Of a DNA stretch of 64,000 nt, positions 40,938 through 50,414 are shown piece after piece. The stretch is from JAUSFM01 sp964343705 (GTDB lineage: Archaea > Nanobdellota > Nanobdellia > Woesearchaeales > UBA12501), in NCBI GenBank assembly GCA_964343705.1, contig CAYFJX010000002.1, positions 62,001 to 126,000 on the forward strand, in the 5' to 3' direction. The notes under the pieces were generated by a model. The model saw nothing but the letters and a program-made list of their open reading frames with translations, did no database searches and had not been told where the DNA came from. The stretch's first letter is position 1; the number at the start of each line of letters is the position of its first letter. A program made the translations under genes and the position numbers.

Positions 40938-43444
40938 GTTGTTCCCTCTACAAGGGGTTCGACAGTGTCCCTGTATGCTTTGATCTTGTTAACATATTTT
41001 ATAACGTTTTTTGACTTTTTTTGTAATGAGTCCCATGGCCAGCCATCATACCCATTTGAAGACAAGAGTGCTGCACTAAACTCAGATGCTACATCTGGCC
41101 AGGAAGGATTCCCCTTGCTTGTCTGTGCAATTGCAGCTCGTACTGGTCGACCTCCCATGTTGTATGACGCAAGAGCAAATTCAAGCCTTGCTGCATACTT
41201 CTTGTAACCATTAACCTCTTTTTTAATTTTTTCTGCCAGTGAAAAAATAGAGTGTCGAGCGTCAAACCGGTCATCATACTGAGGTGAGCTTGGATCAGGT
41301 GTACATGCGTAATTCCCAGCAGCACACCACCTATTCTTTCCACATCGTTTACGTTCCTTTACACACCAATGCGGGCCATTTTCACCTGCTTCACGTTTAC
41401 AACATGTCTTGGTTACTTTGGTGAAGTGTTTTGTTTTGTATGTAAATTGTGCAAGACCTGCAGCGCCAGTACTTGAAACAGCAAGCCTGTCTCCTCGTGA
41501 TTCAGCCCCAATAAGTGCAATAATCACGCTTTTTGGTACACCTGTTGCTTCATGAGCATCAATGATATCTTGTTTGTACGTGTTCCAAATCTTTTGAAGC
41601 ATTTGCTCATCTGAAGGAGGCACTTCGTACGGTTCTATAGGTTCTGATAATCCAATCCCTTCAGGAGTAATAAACTCTTTTACTTTTCTAACATGCACAT
41701 TGGTTGACTGCTCAATACCATAAGTGTAATCAACTGAAGTTTTAAAATAATGCGTGGCAATAGGAGTGTTGCCAAGCACTGTTTCAACATTGTCAAATAA
41801 TACACGACAGTTAAATGAAACAAACTTACGCTTTTTTGTTGCAAACAACCTGTTGATCACATCCAACCCTCTCTTAGTCACGCTTCCTCCTGGTACTCGT
41901 TTTGATCGTTGAGCAACATGGTAAATAGAAGAATACTTTCCATCTTCACACTCTGGAACACTTGCTCTACATTCAACTATTTCAGCATGAAAGTCACAAG
42001 AGTCAGGAACAACACTCATACCCACTGGAACCTTAAACACCACTTTTTTGAGTTGTTGAATTTTACCTTGCCACTTGTTTTCAATAGTAATCCCATGACG
42101 GAACATAGTGCCACTTGCTGTAGGAACTAATGATCCATGTTCAGTACGTGTTGTTTCCATACCAATACCAACAGGGCCGTTAGTGTACACTGCAATTGGC
42201 TTTTTATCAGTTATCCCATACTGGTCAAGTGGGTTTATTTTTTGTCGTTCAAGCGATCGTAATCGTTCCTTGTCCATAAAATACGCTTTTAGGTAGGAGT
42301 CTGTGTGAAAGTCAAAAGTTGTGTTAAAAATGATTTTTCGTGTGCCAGGCTTTAATCTTCCTGCTGCAAATTCACAGCTAAGGTCAACATGTTCAAAATT
42401 AGCAACTTCATAGCCAAACTGGATTGAGGTTGGGTTTTCTGGGTTTGCATCACCTACAATACGATTTTGTAAGCCAGGAACATTATTTGCTGATTGTGCA
42501 ATGCATTCAGTTACCACCTGTACTGTGTTGTCAGGCTGTAGTGTTCTTGCTTTTAGTGTACCCCAAACACTCACTGGTTCGTCCTGGTAGTACTGGGGTG
42601 AGGCAGGTCTGACGTTTTCAATATATACTCCCAGCTTTTCTTTTTTATTCTTCTCCACCTGGCCAAGGTAATAATCATCGCCTACAGCATAACGTATGGG
42701 CTTCCTGAAAAGCTCAGCAACCTTGTCAACAAAAACTTTTCCTAGCCCTTTTGCTGTTTCAGGGAATTCTTCTAGTTTTTCCTTTCCCCATTCTTTATAC
42801 TCTGGAGAGATTGCACCAAAAATGAATTTATCTTCAAGATCTGGCATGTGCTGCATTGCCCCTATGATTATCAGTAGCGTCCAAAAAACCCAGATTATAG
42901 AGGAAATTGTTTGTTTTATTGAGTGTCCATTCCATACAGGATCAGAATGCTCTTGTAATGCTGCGTAATAAATCCAGATAGGAACAAAAAATATGTGTGT
43001 TATATATGAAAAAATAGTGGTGTGCCATGCTACTCCTGCCCATGAAATTCCTTTTGCCATCCACATAAGAATTGCGGGGGTAAACAGTGCCACCATAAAC
43101 GCTGAAAACAGTTCTTCAAAGTGATCTCTAAAACGAATTTCAAGTAAAAGAGGAACCAGGAGAAATGCCATGATCGCATGTACAAACACACGATCAGGTG
43201 TGAAAATATGATCTGTTCTAATCTCAACAAGAATGTGTGCAATAACAGCAACAAGTAAGAACAAGGAAAATTTGACAACACTAATGTTTTTTGGTCTCAC
43301 ACCTTCATACGCACGTCGCGCAAGGCCTACAAACCCGCCGCCTGCTGCTCGAGCTCCACGCTTAATCTTTCTCCACTGTCGTCTCTCACGATCTCGATCG
43401 TATGTGGTTGCCCAACGCTTTACTTTATCTAATCGTTCTCCCAT
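40934..43444 (-). CDS. polytopic membrane protein with lytic transglycosylase domain
   Basis: 836 aa. Basic N-terminus, about five hydrophobic helices (within residues 55-215), then a large extracytoplasmic beta region (280-620) whose end, YFKTSVDYTYGIEQSTNVHVRK, resembles the ends of L1-L3. The C-terminal SLT domain (about 630-810) has catalytic Glu648 in ALIGAESRGD, SSTGAAGLAQF and ASYNMGG. A six-cysteine insert (about 681-714) interrupts it. SLT enzymes cleave the glycan of peptidoglycan, which archaea lack. The target may be another cell's wall, or the fold may bind a different glycan. Confidence 0.88.
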   Translation of the reverse strand: MGERLDKVKRWATTYDRDRERRQWRKIKRGARAAGGGFVGLARRAYEGVRPKNISVVKFSLFLLVAVIAHILVEIRTDHIFTPDRVFVHAIMAFLLVPLLLEIRFRDHFEELFSAFMVALFTPAILMWMAKGISWAGVAWHTTIFSYITHIFFVPIWIYYAALQEHSDPVWNGHSIKQTISSIIWVFWTLLIIIGAMQHMPDLEDKFIFGAISPEYKEWGKEKLEEFPETAKGLGKVFVDKVAELFRKPIRYAVGDDYYLGQVEKNKKEKLGVYIENVRPASPQYYQDEPVSVWGTLKARTLQPDNTVQVVTECIAQSANNVPGLQNRIVGDANPENPTSIQFGYEVANFEHVDLSCEFAAGRLKPGTRKIIFNTTFDFHTDSYLKAYFMDKERLRSLERQKINPLDQYGITDKKPIAVYTNGPVGIGMETTRTEHGSLVPTASGTMFRHGITIENKWQGKIQQLKKVVFKVPVGMSVVPDSCDFHAEIVECRASVPECEDGKYSSIYHVAQRSKRVPGGSVTKRGLDVINRLFATKKRKFVSFNCRVLFDNVETVLGNTPIATHYFKTSVDYTYGIEQSTNVHVRKVKEFITPEGIGLSEPIEPYEVPPSDEQMLQKIWNTYKQDIIDAHEATGVPKSVIIALIGAESRGDRLAVSSTGAAGLAQFTYKTKHFTKVTKTCCKREAGENGPHWCVKERKRCGKNRWCAAGNYACTPDPSSPQYDDRFDARHSIFSLAEKIKKEVNGYKKYAARLEFALASYNMGGRPVRAAIAQTSKGNPSWPDVASEFSAALLSSNGYDGWPWDSLQKKSKNVIKYVNKIKAYRDTVEPLVEGTT

Positions 43445-43591
43445 GGTCTCCCCAACTATATGATTGCAGTGGTGTTTTGCAGTGTACTACTGTTTGTATT
43501 GTGTGTAGTAGTCTGGCTAGAAGAATGCACACCTCTTTTTGTAATGTAAAGGATCATCATAATATGAAAAATGGCGTCAATGCTTAATCAG

Positions 43592-44782
43592 CTAACCAAC
43601 AGTAACACGTAGATTGGCTACATCCATTGAAGATTTTGGTCGTAGTTCAACAACATTATTGCCGCGAGAGATAAGTGGAGTAATTTCAATTTCAAACTTG
43701 TTATCATGGGTGAAAAGGCTTCGAGCATGACCATTCACAAAAATATCTGCTCGTTTAGTGTCAACATCATTGGAAAATTCAAGTGTGAGCACCACTGGCA
43801 CTTGACCACTGCGGATTGCAGTTAGTGCTGTTTCTGTAACTTCAAAATAATATGCAGGATAACTTATCTCTTTGAGTTTAGAGCGAACTTGTAGGTTGTC
43901 TACAATATACACTCCTTTATGAGTCTTAAATGCAAGGCTATTCTCGCCGTTAATAAGGTATTCAGGTGCAATCTCAAGCGATCTGATAATACCACAATCA
44001 GGAACTGCTTGGAAGATATTATGATTATTCAAAAAGATATCAAGCACACCAATCTTGTCTTGCTGACACTCAGGAATAAATCGTAAGAAAGCCCTATTCA
44101 CATTATTCTTCTCAGTGCTTGTCACGTGGAAGACTGTCTTTGCTTCTTGTGTGGTTGCATCGGTAATTTCAGCTGTGATTTTAAGGTTTTCAAGTTGGTA
44201 CTCATTAGTACGCCAGAACGCTGCGCCAACTCCTGAAACGTCAAATTGTAGTGTGTTGTATTCTTTGAGTATTTCTTTTGGAAGTTTAATAGGGTCAATG
44301 TTAATGGTAGAAATTTCTCCATTGAAAATTTCATAGTTGTTAAGTTTTATGATAAGCCTGCCACTGTGAGATTTCACATTAAAAGACAACAAGAGGTTTT
44401 CTGTGTTTGCTATACCATCCACGCCAAAGCTTGTGTTTGAAGATTGTGTATCAAGCCATGCTGTTTTAGTGTATAAACTCGGCACGCTTTTTATGACTGC
44501 AGCCTGTGTAGTACTGAACAAGTTTACTGAAGGTAGTGTGTGTTCAACAATACCTGACTTCAAATATTCGAGCCTGCCCGGAGATTCAATAAGAACATCT
44601 TGTGCAGGAATACGTACTTCTCCTTCGATTTGTTCTTCAAGGAGTGCCTGTCGTTCTTGAGGGGGTAGAAACAGAATGTACATAACAATAAGAAAGGCAA
44701 TCAACAATACCAGAATAGCTGCACCAGTACCTGTTGTTTGTGCACGTCGGGCCTGTAAAGGCTTTTGTATTCTACTCTGCAT
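43592..44782 (-). CDS. single-pass surface protein, beta-rich
   Basis: 396 aa from the ATG at 44782 (TATTTTATAAAG about 25 bp upstream; GTG 44794 is the alternative). Short basic N-terminus, one helix (AAILVLLIAFLIVMYILFL, about residues 20-40), then beta-sandwich-type extracytoplasmic domains of carbohydrate-binding look (LIIKLNNYEIFNG, LDIFLNNHNIFQ, ADIFVNGHARSLF: three similar segments). First gene of the 44.8-37 kb surface cluster, about 150 bp before the transglycosylase gene. No family name. Confidence 0.7.
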   Translation of the reverse strand: MQSRIQKPLQARRAQTTGTGAAILVLLIAFLIVMYILFLPPQERQALLEEQIEGEVRIPAQDVLIESPGRLEYLKSGIVEHTLPSVNLFSTTQAAVIKSVPSLYTKTAWLDTQSSNTSFGVDGIANTENLLLSFNVKSHSGRLIIKLNNYEIFNGEISTINIDPIKLPKEILKEYNTLQFDVSGVGAAFWRTNEYQLENLKITAEITDATTQEAKTVFHVTSTEKNNVNRAFLRFIPECQQDKIGVLDIFLNNHNIFQAVPDCGIIRSLEIAPEYLINGENSLAFKTHKGVYIVDNLQVRSKLKEISYPAYYFEVTETALTAIRSGQVPVVLTLEFSNDVDTKRADIFVNGHARSLFTHDNKFEIEITPLISRGNNVVELRPKSSMDVANLRVTVG

Positions 44783-44889
44783 TCTACTAAACACCTGCTT
44801 TATAAAATAAGATAACTTTTTATATAAATGTTTTTCTATTTTATGTAGGTGCTGCGTTACACAGTACGCAAGTAATAATGGTGTAAACC

Positions 44890-45963
44890 ATGAAAATAAT
44901 GCATTCTAACATGAAACAGGGAATTATTAAGATTAAAATTGATAGTCTGCAAGATTTATGGTATCTTAGCCATACTATTGAAGAAAATGATCTTATTGCT
45001 GGTAAGACCATGCGTAAGATTAAACTTGGTAAAGAAGGCGACAGAAGCAGTAATATTGTAAAGAAACCTGTTTTTCTTACTATCAAAGTTGAAAAGATAG
45101 ATCTTGACGGTGAATCCTTACGCGTTAGTGGAACTATTACTGATGGTCCTGAAGATGTAAGCAGAGGATCATACCACACATTTAACCTAGACGAGAACAC
45201 TATTGCAACAATAAACAAACCAACTGGGTGGAAGCAATTCCAAATTAAACGATTAAAAGAGGCAACTGAAACAAAAGGCCCACAAGTACTTGTGTGTGTT
45301 ATGGATAGGGAAGAAGCAACCCTTGCTCTGCTAAAAAAATTTGGTTTTAGTGTATTGGCAAAACTCAAAGGAGACGTTGTAAAAAAGGCAAACATGCCAG
45401 GTGCTGATAAAACAGGGGCTGACTTCTACGGCCAGTTGATAAAGAGCTTAGAAGAGTATAATGAAAGACATAAACTTGACAGCATTATTATTGCAAGTCC
45501 CGCATTTTGGAAAGAAGATTTAGTAAAAAGAATAGGAGATGAAAAATTAAAAAAGAAAATTGTACTTGCCACATGCTCAAGTGCAGATCCTTCTGCCATA
45601 AACGAGGTGCTTAAGCGTCAAGAAGTTATGGGTGTGCTTAAGCAAGACAAGGTAACACGAGAGGTTAAGCTGGTTGAAAAGCTACTTGCTGAAATAGCAC
45701 AGCAAGGCAAGTCAGCGTATGGTTTTCGAGATGTTAAAGCTGCAATCACCGCAGGGGCTGCTGAGCAAGTACTAATGACAAGTGGATTTATTCAAGAGGC
45801 AAAAGAACGTAAGAAATACCATGCTGTAGATGGCTTGCTAACTCAAACAGAACAGATGAAAGGTGATGTGCATATTATAAGTTCTGATCATGATGGCGGG
45901 AAAAAACTGGATGGACTTGGTGGCGTGGGTGCATTGTTACGATACAAGATGGAATGGAACTAG
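44890..45963 (+). CDS. pelA: pelota, ribosome rescue factor (Dom34)
   Basis: 357 aa, full-length archaeal pelota. N-terminal Sm-like domain (QGIIKIKIDSLQDLWYLSHTI...), central eRF1_2-like domain from CVMDREEATLALL, and C-terminal eRF1_3-like domain ending GGVGALLRYKMEW. It recognises stalled ribosomes with aEF1A and prepares them for splitting by ABCE1 (3920-5707). Overlapping start ATGs; the first (44890) gives the family-typical MKI.HS start. Confidence 0.95.
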   Translation: MKIMHSNMKQGIIKIKIDSLQDLWYLSHTIEENDLIAGKTMRKIKLGKEGDRSSNIVKKPVFLTIKVEKIDLDGESLRVSGTITDGPEDVSRGSYHTFNLDENTIATINKPTGWKQFQIKRLKEATETKGPQVLVCVMDREEATLALLKKFGFSVLAKLKGDVVKKANMPGADKTGADFYGQLIKSLEEYNERHKLDSIIIASPAFWKEDLVKRIGDEKLKKKIVLATCSSADPSAINEVLKRQEVMGVLKQDKVTREVKLVEKLLAEIAQQGKSAYGFRDVKAAITAGAAEQVLMTSGFIQEAKERKKYHAVDGLLTQTEQMKGDVHIISSDHDGGKKLDGLGGVGALLRYKMEWN

Positions 45964-45976
45964 GTGAGAGGAAACA

Positions 45977-46753
45977 ATGTTGAAAAAAGTCCAGTTCAAA
46001 AATAACAAGAAACAAACATTGCGAGGATTTGTTCATGTTCCACGAAAGTACAAGAACTCGGCGAAAAAAACCACTGCAATTGTGTACCTACATGGTTTTC
46101 CTGGACACTGTAGTGGTACTGCAGCACGATTTTGTGGATTGCTTGCAAAGCTTGGTTTTCTCACACTACGTTTTGATTTTAGTGGCAGTGACACATCAGA
46201 TGGAAAATTTGAAAATAAGCTCATGAGTCAGGAAGTAAAAGACGTGCGTTCTGCAATTGACTTTCTAGAAAAAAACTATGAATACAAAAAACTGGTATTG
46301 GTGGGGATTTCTACTGGTGCAATAGACGCGTCATTGTATGCACACACAGACAAGCGAGTGAGTAAAGTTGTTTTGCTTGGAGCTGTTAGTGACTTACGGC
46401 ATGGAGTGCGGTATGATTTTACTGCTGAACAAGTGCATTCATTCTGGAAAAAAGGGCATATTGTGTACAACCGACCTGAAAAATGGTATCATAAAAAGAA
46501 ACTCAAAAAAGGTTTTTATGATGAATTCTTTAAGCTGAGTATTCCTAAGGCAATTAAGAAATACAAGCAGCCATTGCTTATTATTCATGGTAGTAAGGAC
46601 GAAGCAATTCCTTTGAGTGATCCTCATGAGCTCTATGAAATGGCAAACAAGCCAAAGAAACTAGTTATAATCAAAGGTGGAGATCACCAATTTAGGAAGC
46701 TACGTCATGGACTACAAGTAGTGTGGCATGTGGTGAGGTTTTGTAGAAAATGA
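45977..46753 (+). CDS. alpha/beta hydrolase
   Basis: 258 aa. Oxyanion region VYLHGFPGHCSGT, nucleophile elbow GISTGA (Ser about residue 112), acid in GSKDEAIPL and His in GGDHQFRK: a complete Ser-Asp-His triad. It is related to serine aminopeptidase S33/acyl-esterase-type hydrolases. Substrate unknown. Starts 13 bases after pelA with GAGAGGAAAC before the ATG; likely same transcript. Confidence 0.88.
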   Translation: MLKKVQFKNNKKQTLRGFVHVPRKYKNSAKKTTAIVYLHGFPGHCSGTAARFCGLLAKLGFLTLRFDFSGSDTSDGKFENKLMSQEVKDVRSAIDFLEKNYEYKKLVLVGISTGAIDASLYAHTDKRVSKVVLLGAVSDLRHGVRYDFTAEQVHSFWKKGHIVYNRPEKWYHKKKLKKGFYDEFFKLSIPKAIKKYKQPLLIIHGSKDEAIPLSDPHELYEMANKPKKLVIIKGGDHQFRKLRHGLQVVWHVVRFCRK

Positions 46754-46775
46754 CATGTGTGAATTCTGGGTAACT

Positions 46776-48200
46776 TCACTTAACTATCTGGCCACGCTTA
46801 ACTAGTCCACCCATTGCACGAACTGCCTTGCGTAAGTCGGTGAAGTCAGGAATACCATTTGCTTCAAGTAACTTCCATGCTTCTTTAGAAAATCGTCCTC
46901 CTACATGAGCAGAAACAAACGCCTTGTGAGGATGGGCTTGTTGCAGTTCAACCACTACTTTTGCGGTTGCCTCAGCAGCAGACATGGATTGCAAAGTTTG
47001 AACAACAATCACACCGTCAACAGCATCTGCTTCCAATAAGGCAGAAATAGCTGCTTGGTAGTGTTCTGGTGTAGCATCATCCCCTAGGTCAACTGGGTTG
47101 TGTATTTCCTTATCAACTGCACTGCTTATTTTCTTGACCACAGGAGGTTTGAGTTCAGAAAGAACAATGTCTTCTGTGTTACAATAATCAGTTGCAAGAA
47201 CACAACATCCACCACTGTTAGTAACTACTGCAATTTTGTTCTTGGCACATGCTGGTTGGTGCGCAAGGGTTTTTGCCATGTTAAATAATTCATCAACAGA
47301 CTCTGCTTCAATTAATCCTGATTGTGAGAATGCAGCTTGGTATAATCGGTATGATCCTGTACTCACACCGGTGTGTGTGCTTCCCCTGTCAACACCCTCC
47401 ATGGTTTCTGTCTTTCCACCTTTGAGTACAACAACTGGCTTTTTCTGTGCAACATCTTTTGCAATACTAAGAAACTTCCTACCATCTTGTACCCCTTCTA
47501 GATACAAGGCAATGGCCCGTGTTGCGTCATCTTCACCAAGCCATGCAAGCAAGTCGCTTTCATCAACATCTACTGCATTTCCATAGCTTGCAATTGTACT
47601 GAAACCATATTTTTTAGTAATTGCCCCATCAAGCACTGTGTTGGCAAGTGAACCTGATTGTGAGATAAAAGCAACATCCCCTTGTAATGGCATTGTTGCT
47701 GCAAAACTTGCATTAAGGTGTGAATGTGGACGTAATACCCCTAAACTATTTGGGCCAAGAAGGCGAATATTCCCATCTGCTGCAGCAATAAGCTGGGCTT
47801 GCAGTTTTTCACCACTCACTCCTGCTTCTGCAAATCCAGATGAAACAATGATTGCAGCGGGTATTTTTTGTTTTACACAATCTTTAATTACAGACACTGC
47901 ACTTTTTGCAGGTACGCATATGACCGCCAAGTCAACTGGGTCAGGAATATCTGTAACGCGCTTGTGACATTTATAACCAAGAACAAATTCCGCATCTGGA
48001 TTAACTATGTAGAGTTTTCCTGAAAACTCCTTGCAATTATCCCCCAAGTATACTCCTCCTCGAGCAAGACTTTTAAGGACACCATACCCTGCAGATTGTT
48101 CGTTGCTTGATGAACCAATAACTGCAATAGACTGGGGTGTAAAAAAAGGTGAAAGACTTTCAGTGTTTGTTATTTCTTTTTTTGATGCCATGTATTTCAC
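46776..48200 (-). CDS. acdA: acyl-CoA synthetase (ADP-forming) alpha subunit
   Basis: 474 aa (GTG 48200, overlapping the beta-subunit stop as GTGA; an ATG at 48191 is possible). CoA-binding Rossmann domain FFTPQSIAVIGSSS, then succinyl-CoA-ligase-like domains. The phospho-His region is VAVVTNSGG-like, and SAAGPNSLG-type RLLGPNSLGVLRP is present. With the beta subunit it converts acetyl-CoA (or another acyl-CoA) + ADP + Pi to acid + ATP + CoA, the usual archaeal energy-conserving step of fermentation. Confidence 0.93.
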   Translation of the reverse strand: MKYMASKKEITNTESLSPFFTPQSIAVIGSSSNEQSAGYGVLKSLARGGVYLGDNCKEFSGKLYIVNPDAEFVLGYKCHKRVTDIPDPVDLAVICVPAKSAVSVIKDCVKQKIPAAIIVSSGFAEAGVSGEKLQAQLIAAADGNIRLLGPNSLGVLRPHSHLNASFAATMPLQGDVAFISQSGSLANTVLDGAITKKYGFSTIASYGNAVDVDESDLLAWLGEDDATRAIALYLEGVQDGRKFLSIAKDVAQKKPVVVLKGGKTETMEGVDRGSTHTGVSTGSYRLYQAAFSQSGLIEAESVDELFNMAKTLAHQPACAKNKIAVVTNSGGCCVLATDYCNTEDIVLSELKPPVVKKISSAVDKEIHNPVDLGDDATPEHYQAAISALLEADAVDGVIVVQTLQSMSAAEATAKVVVELQQAHPHKAFVSAHVGGRFSKEAWKLLEANGIPDFTDLRKAVRAMGGLVKRGQIVK

Positions 48201-48793
48201 ACTGTGTATATTTTTGCGTCAACAATTTCTGCAGAGGACGCATTTACAATAATAGGATGTAAATCAATGTGGATGGTTGGATTTTCAGATCCTAGCTTTG
48301 ACAGCTTTGCAAGGATGTCTTTTAACGGTTCTTGTGTTTTAGCAGGTAATGAAGCTTCATTAAGCATTTCTTCTGCACGTTTTTTGTCAAAAGGTGCAAA
48401 GCCAATACTTGTACCGATGCTAATGACCGGTCCAAATTGTGCATCTTGTTCAAGACGCATTTCAATTTCAGTGCCTTGACTCATTTTTTGAATCTGTAAC
48501 CCTTGAAGCCGAGCCTTGGGCTTTTTCTTGCGAACAGTCTTAAGAAGGTTAGTGCATGCTTTTTCAACCTCCTCTGCTGTATGAAGGGTGGTGACAACTC
48601 CTCCAACTTCACTCTTGTTAGGTATGTCTTTTGAAACTATCTTTACAACAACAGGAAATCCAAGGCTTTCAGCCAGGCCAACTACCTTACTAACTGCTGT
48701 AGAACTTACACCATTAACAATATGCTCTTTTGGTACCTTTAATGAGTACTTTTTAAGCAAATCATGCGTCTTTATATTGTCTAATGGTTTCAT
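48197..48793 (-). CDS. acdB: acyl-CoA synthetase (ADP-forming) beta subunit
   Basis: 198 aa from the ATG at 48793 (TATA ATATATAAAAA about 25-30 bp upstream; the longer reading to 48853 crosses the promoter). ATP-grasp fold: FPVVVKIVSKDIPNKSEVGGV (Lys and the conserved His-replacing segment), LQIQKM, EIEMRLEQDAQFGPVISIG and IDLHPIIVN. This is the ADP/ATP-binding part of the enzyme; alpha follows with overlap, so equal synthesis is likely. Confidence 0.93.
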   Translation of the reverse strand: MKPLDNIKTHDLLKKYSLKVPKEHIVNGVSSTAVSKVVGLAESLGFPVVVKIVSKDIPNKSEVGGVVTTLHTAEEVEKACTNLLKTVRKKKPKARLQGLQIQKMSQGTEIEMRLEQDAQFGPVISIGTSIGFAPFDKKRAEEMLNEASLPAKTQEPLKDILAKLSKLGSENPTIHIDLHPIIVNASSAEIVDAKIYTV

Positions 48794-49193
48794 GTGCGTG
48801 AAGCAGAACACTGAATTTTTATATATTTTTTCTTTTGTAGCAAGGTACGCCAAGGATAGTTACAAGCAATGAATACCAGATATTGTAATACGTATATGCA
48901 ATTGGTTGTAAAATAACTGGTGTAAACAGGTGTATATGATCAAATAAGTTGTTTCCAAGAGAAGAATCTTTTTATAGAAACTACTTTTTATTCTTCAGTA
49001 GACACAAAAAACTTATAAATCCTGAGGCAAAATCTTATTTCACCCTCGAGTAGGAAATATCACTGCCCAGGAGTTTGTTATGTCTGGCTAAAAGTAAAAA
49101 AGCGTAACATATATTAAGTAGTAGCACAGTAGTACCTACTAAATCAAAACAACAAAAAGTAATTGTTTGATTTGAATAAAGGGGGGTTGGACA
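48794..49193. other. 400-bp intergenic region with divergent promoters
   Basis: It holds the acdB TATA box at its left end, a TATA-like CTTATAAATCC near 49012, a second TATA-like CATATATTAAG (49109-49117) next to a palindrome, and GGGGGGTTGG before the regulator start. I see no further gene or tRNA. Confidence 0.5.
49128..49140. promoter_or_regulatory. operator-like palindrome at TrmB-like gene
   Basis: AGTAG-TAC-CTACT, preceded by another AGTAGTA at 49117-49123, immediately after a TATA-like CATATATTAAG. Position fits autoregulation of the gene that starts at 49194. A related TAATAGTAGTG lies in front of the paralogue near 60620. Confidence 0.5.
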
Positions 49194-49997
49194 ATGATAG
49201 TAAAAGACGAATTTTTAAGCAGATTGCGAAGATATTTTGGATTAAACTTATATGAAGTTAAAATATGGACAGCACTTTTGTCTCGTGGTGTTTCTACTGC
49301 TGGTGAGCTGTCTGATATTGCAAATGTTCCTCGTTCACGAAGTTATGATGTTCTAGAAAGCCTAGAAAAAAAAGGGTTTGCAATCACAAAACTAGGCAAG
49401 CCAATCAAATACATTGCTGTTCCACCTGAAGAGGTAGTGGAACGAGTAAAAAAGAATATGAAAATTGACGCTGACGAACGCATCAAAAGATTAGAAAATA
49501 TGAAAACTACTGATGTACTCGACGAGCTAAAAACACTACACACACAAGGAATTGACCTTGTTGAACCAACTGACTTGTCAGGTAGTCTTCGAGGAAGACA
49601 TAACTTGTACAATCACCTTGAACTAACCATTAGAAACGCTGAAAACTCAGTGACCTTAATGACAACAGCTCAAGGTCTACTACGAAAAGCTGATAGTCTT
49701 CGTTCCACATTTGAAAAACTCAAGAAACGAGGAGTCAAAGTACGTATTGCTGCCCCACTCGGTAAAGAGTCAACACAAGCACTGAAAGACCTCAGAGGAC
49801 TTGCTGAAATTCGACACGCAGACAATAGTGCACGATTCTGTATTGTAGATGGAAAAGAACTTATTTTTATGGTTCTTAATGACAAAGATGTACATCCAAC
49901 CTATGACTTGGGTATTTGGGTAAACTCACCTTTCTTTGCAAACACAATGGAAGGGTTGTTTGACCATGCTTGGAAAAACATGAAGCCATCACGATAA
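49194..49997 (+). CDS. TrmB-like transcriptional regulator, paralogue 1
   Basis: 267 aa. Winged helix at residues 10-70 with NVPRSRSYDVLESLEKKGF, linker, then a phospholipase-D-like/TrmB-C-type domain (about 130-267). Close paralogue of the protein at 59781-60578; the DNA-reading helix region LSDIANVPRSRSYDVLESLE is identical in both, so they should bind the same or overlapping sites. GGGGGGTT precedes the ATG. Confidence 0.85.
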   Translation: MIVKDEFLSRLRRYFGLNLYEVKIWTALLSRGVSTAGELSDIANVPRSRSYDVLESLEKKGFAITKLGKPIKYIAVPPEEVVERVKKNMKIDADERIKRLENMKTTDVLDELKTLHTQGIDLVEPTDLSGSLRGRHNLYNHLELTIRNAENSVTLMTTAQGLLRKADSLRSTFEKLKKRGVKVRIAAPLGKESTQALKDLRGLAEIRHADNSARFCIVDGKELIFMVLNDKDVHPTYDLGIWVNSPFFANTMEGLFDHAWKNMKPSR

Positions 49998-50038
49998 GAC
50001 GTGTAGCACGTCATTTTTTCTTTTTTCTTCATTACTTC

Positions 50039-50329
50039 TTATTTATTTTTGTGAGCACGTAGTTTTTCAACTAACAACCCCACACAAAACCCAATAAAAG
50101 TGTAGTAAAGAGGTGCAAGAACAAGACTGGTGATATACGCTTTCCACCCTATAATCTGATCCCAGCCAAACAAGAAAGAAGAAATCCTGCCAGGAAAACT
50201 TAACACTATGAAGTGTGGAGGAAAGACATTAAACTGACTTAGAAAAATGTACACAAAATACACTACAAAACTAGCAACCCCAAACATAAATGCGCACCGC
50301 GCGCTGAGTCTGTATTGTCGCCATTTCAT
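50039..50329 (-). CDS. small membrane protein, 96 aa
   Basis: I choose the ATG at 50329 (MKWRQYRLSARCAFMFG...) because CTTTATAAAC lies 27 bp upstream. The longer reading to 50443 would overlap the PheS start and promoter. Two or three hydrophobic helices (about residues 12-32, 55-85). No family. Divergent from pheS. Confidence 0.55.
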   Translation of the reverse strand: MKWRQYRLSARCAFMFGVASFVVYFVYIFLSQFNVFPPHFIVLSFPGRISSFLFGWDQIIGWKAYITSLVLAPLYYTFIGFCVGLLVEKLRAHKNK

Positions 50330-50414
50330 ACCACAAAAAAGGGTAATTGAGTTTATAAAGATATGTAAAAAACTGCACAAAAGTATATAAAGAAGCAGGA
50401 AAATAAGTCCACCC

